Source: JAOUEA01 sp963825685 (GTDB lineage Bacteria > Actinomycetota > UBA4738 > HRBIN12). From it: 64,000 bases of DNA. The stretch covers positions 1 through 64,000 of the forward strand of contig CAWGUD010000007.1 of assembly GCA_963825685.1 (NCBI GenBank), written 5' to 3'. The notes under the pieces were generated by a model. It was not told the origin of the DNA and searched no databases. It saw only the letters and a list, made by a program, of their open reading frames with translations. Position 1 is the stretch's first letter. Each line of letters begins with the position of its first letter. A program made the position numbers and the translations under genes. Positions 62,083 to 64,000 of the stretch are shown piece after piece.

Positions 62083-64000
62083 ATGGAGCACGATCCGGCA
62101 GAGTCGAGGGCGCTTCGAACCGATGCGGGGCAGGGGCGTCCGTGGTTCGCGCTCTCCCCCGAGCGCGCTCTCGTCGACCTCAAGAGCGACGCTTCGGGCC
62201 TATCGGCCGAGTATGCCACCGCTCGGTTCCAGGAAACGGGACCCAACTCCCTGCCTCGCGTCGGCGGCACGAGGCCGTTCGCCGTGCTCTGGGCCCAGAT
62301 CAACGAACCGCTGATCTGGGTTCTGATCGGTGCGGCGGCATTGGCGTTGGCACTCGGCAAGGTGGACGATGGCCTGATCGTGGCGGCGGTGGTCGTCATC
62401 AATGCCGTGATCGGGTTCCTGCAGGAGTTCCGGGCCAGCAAGGCCGTCGAGGCCCTCTCCGCCATGGTGCCCGAGTATGCGACCGTGATGCGCGATGGTG
62501 CGCTGCAGCGGGTGCCGGTGGCGACGCTGGTGCCCGGTGACGTCGTGCATCTCGGTGCCGGCGATGAGGTGCCCGCCGATCTACGCCTGTTGACCGCCAA
62601 GGGCCTGCAGGTGGAGGAGGCCATGCTGACCGGGGAGTCGGTCCCGGCGGTCAAGTCACCCCAGGCGGTCGCCGCGGATGCCCAACTCGGGGATCGAACC
62701 TCGATGGTCTTCGGCGGCACGCTGATCACCTCGGGCACCGCGACGGCGCTCGTTGTTGAGACCGGTTCGCGGACCGAGCTCGGACGCATGTCGTCGCTGC
62801 TGCAGCAGGTCGTCGAGCTCGAGACCCCGCTCACCAAGGCGCTGGGCAGGCTCGGCAGGACGATCGCATTGGCGGTCGTCGCACTGGCCGCGACGATGCT
62901 CGTCATCGGCACCGCGCGCGCCGTGGCCGCGGGGGCGGATCTGGCCGACGCCCTCGCCGACTCAGCGATCTTCGCCATCTCGCTGGCAGTCGGTGCGATC
63001 CCCGAGGGTCTGCCCGCGATCGTCACCGTGGCGCTCGCCGTCGGGGTGCGGCGCATGGCCAACCGCCGGGCGATCGTACGGTCGCTGCCGGCGGTTGAGA
63101 CGCTCGGCAGCACGAGCGTCGTGTGCACGGACAAGACCGGCACGCTGACACGCAACGAGATGGTGGTTCGGGCCGTGCGGGTGGGGCAACGTGAGTTCGC
63201 GGTGGGCGGCGTGGGGTATGAGCCGTCGGGGACGTTCGAGCTCGCCGGTGAGTCGGTCGAGGCACCCGCCGACGTGCAGGAGATGCTGCGGGACGCGGCG
63301 CTCTGCAGCGATGCCACGCTCGTTCGAGACGGGGATGTCTGGACGATCACCGGCGACCCGACCGAGGGCGCGATCATGGCCGCTGCGTACAAGGCTGGGA
63401 TCGACGCCGCCGCCGTCCGTACGGAGGTCGACCGGGTCGACGCGGTGCCTTTCGACTCCGACCTGCAGATGATGGCCGTGCTGGTGGACCACGATCTCCA
63501 GCGTCGGCTCATCGTCAAGGGCGCCCCGGAGGCGGTGGTGTCCCGGGCGGAGATGTCGGATGCCGAGCGTGACGGACTGCTCAGGCGGGTCGGGGACATG
63601 GCCTCGCGCGGGTTGCGTGTGCTCGCGATCGCCTCCCGACCGTGGACGCATGACCGCCACGAGCTCCTCCATGACGATCTGGTGGGTCTCCGGTTCGAGG
63701 GTCTCGTGGGCATGATGGACCCTCCGCGGGCAGAGGCGATCGACGCAGTCCGCGCCTGCCACGACGGGGGCATCGGCGTGAAGATGATCACGGGCGATCA
63801 TGCGATCACAGCCGCCGCGATCGGCCGCGAGATCGGTCTCGACGCCGGCGAGCGCGCGGTGACGGGATCGGAGTTGGCGACGATGGACGAGGACGAGCTC
63901 GATCGGACCGTCGCAGCCACGGACGTGTTCGCTCGAGTGGCGCCGGAGCAGAAGCTCAGGCTCGTCCGCGCCCTGCAACGCAGGGGTCAGGTCGTGGCCA
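62083..64000 (+). CDS. P-type cation-transporting ATPase (P2A/PMA-like), 3' end missing
   Basis: 639 codons are present and the frame runs off the right edge. Visible parts: A-domain LTGESVPAVKSP (TGES), M4 AVGAIPEGLPAIVTV (PEGL), phosphorylation site CTDKTGTLTRN (Asp 350), nucleotide site IVKGAPEAVV and hinge ITGDHAITAA. IPEGLPA indicates a type II Ca2+/Mn2+ or Na+/K+-type pump. The start ATG 62083 gives the cation ATPase N-domain (WFALSPERALVDLKSDASG). By my count 14 of the first 64 codons end in A or T, more than in neighbours, so it may be acquired. Confidence 0.92.
   Translation, partial: MEHDPAESRALRTDAGQGRPWFALSPERALVDLKSDASGLSAEYATARFQETGPNSLPRVGGTRPFAVLWAQINEPLIWVLIGAAALALALGKVDDGLIVAAVVVINAVIGFLQEFRASKAVEALSAMVPEYATVMRDGALQRVPVATLVPGDVVHLGAGDEVPADLRLLTAKGLQVEEAMLTGESVPAVKSPQAVAADAQLGDRTSMVFGGTLITSGTATALVVETGSRTELGRMSSLLQQVVELETPLTKALGRLGRTIALAVVALAATMLVIGTARAVAAGADLADALADSAIFAISLAVGAIPEGLPAIVTVALAVGVRRMANRRAIVRSLPAVETLGSTSVVCTDKTGTLTRNEMVVRAVRVGQREFAVGGVGYEPSGTFELAGESVEAPADVQEMLRDAALCSDATLVRDGDVWTITGDPTEGAIMAAAYKAGIDAAAVRTEVDRVDAVPFDSDLQMMAVLVDHDLQRRLIVKGAPEAVVSRAEMSDAERDGLLRRVGDMASRGLRVLAIASRPWTHDRHELLHDDLVGLRFEGLVGMMDPPRAEAIDAVRACHDGGIGVKMITGDHAITAAAIGREIGLDAGERAVTGSELATMDEDELDRTVAATDVFARVAPEQKLRLVRALQRRGQVVA

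Noticed and set aside
62043..63791. A 582-codon open frame on the minus strand, Ser/Arg/Thr-rich
   Set aside because: It is antisense to a P-type ATPase with all catalytic motifs in the plus frame.
1..64000. CRISPR arrays, transposases, integrases, prophage genes
   Set aside because: I looked for spaced repeats, DDE or recombinase motifs and phage structural genes and saw none.

Overview
The window is about 70% GC and carries a WhiB-family regulator, a RipA-like NlpC/P60 hydrolase, an Eis-like acetyltransferase, PASTA-bearing PBP1A and many class III cyclase/CNB signalling proteins. These point to an actinomycete in the broad sense (phylum Actinomycetota), probably a deep-branching lineage rather than Streptomyces or Mycobacterium; I cannot place it further. 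There are no phage, insertion-sequence, integrase or CRISPR signs. Genes are tightly packed, with many ATGA/GTGA stop-start overlaps, and many first genes look leaderless (a TANNNT box 6-8 nt before the start codon). About sixteen genes are broken by single-base indels while their protein homology continues in another frame. Most have a length of 3n+1, which suggests unpolished insertions in the assembly more than true decay.

Layout. 1-1.6 kb: end of dnaX, recR, a DUF4272-like gene. 1.6-3.4 kb (-): ECF sigma factor with a DUF4349 membrane partner. 3.5-7.7 kb: small membrane protein, MDR dehydrogenase, MOSC protein, S9 peptidase (heavily frameshifted). 7.7-10.8 kb: lysC, a membrane protein, asd. 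10.8-13.6 kb: DUF1622 protein, stand-alone cyclic-nucleotide-binding protein, GNAT, Eis-like and MazG-like genes. 14.1-20.9 kb: a five-gene lipid-type cluster (acyl reductase fused to HAD-IB, zinc dehydrogenase, LarA-like, PlsC-like, TetR) behind a promoter that contains a palindromic operator. 20.9-24.6 kb: a 1212-residue fusion of class III nucleotidyl cyclase, AAA ATPase, helical repeats and a family-5 solute-binding domain. 24.6-30.7 kb (-): rpsD, gnd, pgi, zwf, cyclase-family hydrolase, HAD phosphatase (pentose phosphate entry). 30.9-34.5 kb: ADP-ribosylglycohydrolase, small regulators, a second ECF/anti-sigma pair, NlpC/P60 hydrolase. 34.8-40.9 kb: tRNA-Pro(CGG), metallophosphoesterase, YqeY, PBP1A, NfeD-like, WhiB, RidA. 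40.9-44.2 kb (-): selB, selA. 44.3-50.1 kb: complete peptide-type ABC transporter. 50.1-53.1 kb: orphan nuoD, acyl-CoA dehydrogenase-like gene, PH-like membrane protein. 53.1-54.6 kb (-): secreted BNR-repeat protein. 54.7-57.8 kb: sugar ABC transporter without its ATPase. 57.8-62.1 kb: NDUFAF7-like methyltransferase, NUDIX, metallo-beta-lactamase fold protein, Crp/Fnr regulator, second stand-alone CNB protein, a small unknown. 62.1 kb to the end: a P-type cation ATPase cut by the window edge.

Two things deserve most attention. The first is the cyclase-ATPase-solute-binding fusion, which looks like an intracellular ligand sensor feeding a cyclic nucleotide signal; two one-domain CNB proteins with intact phosphate-binding cassettes lie in the same window. 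The second is the TetR-controlled acyl-reductase/dehydrogenase/LarA-like/acyltransferase cluster, whose product I do not recognise.
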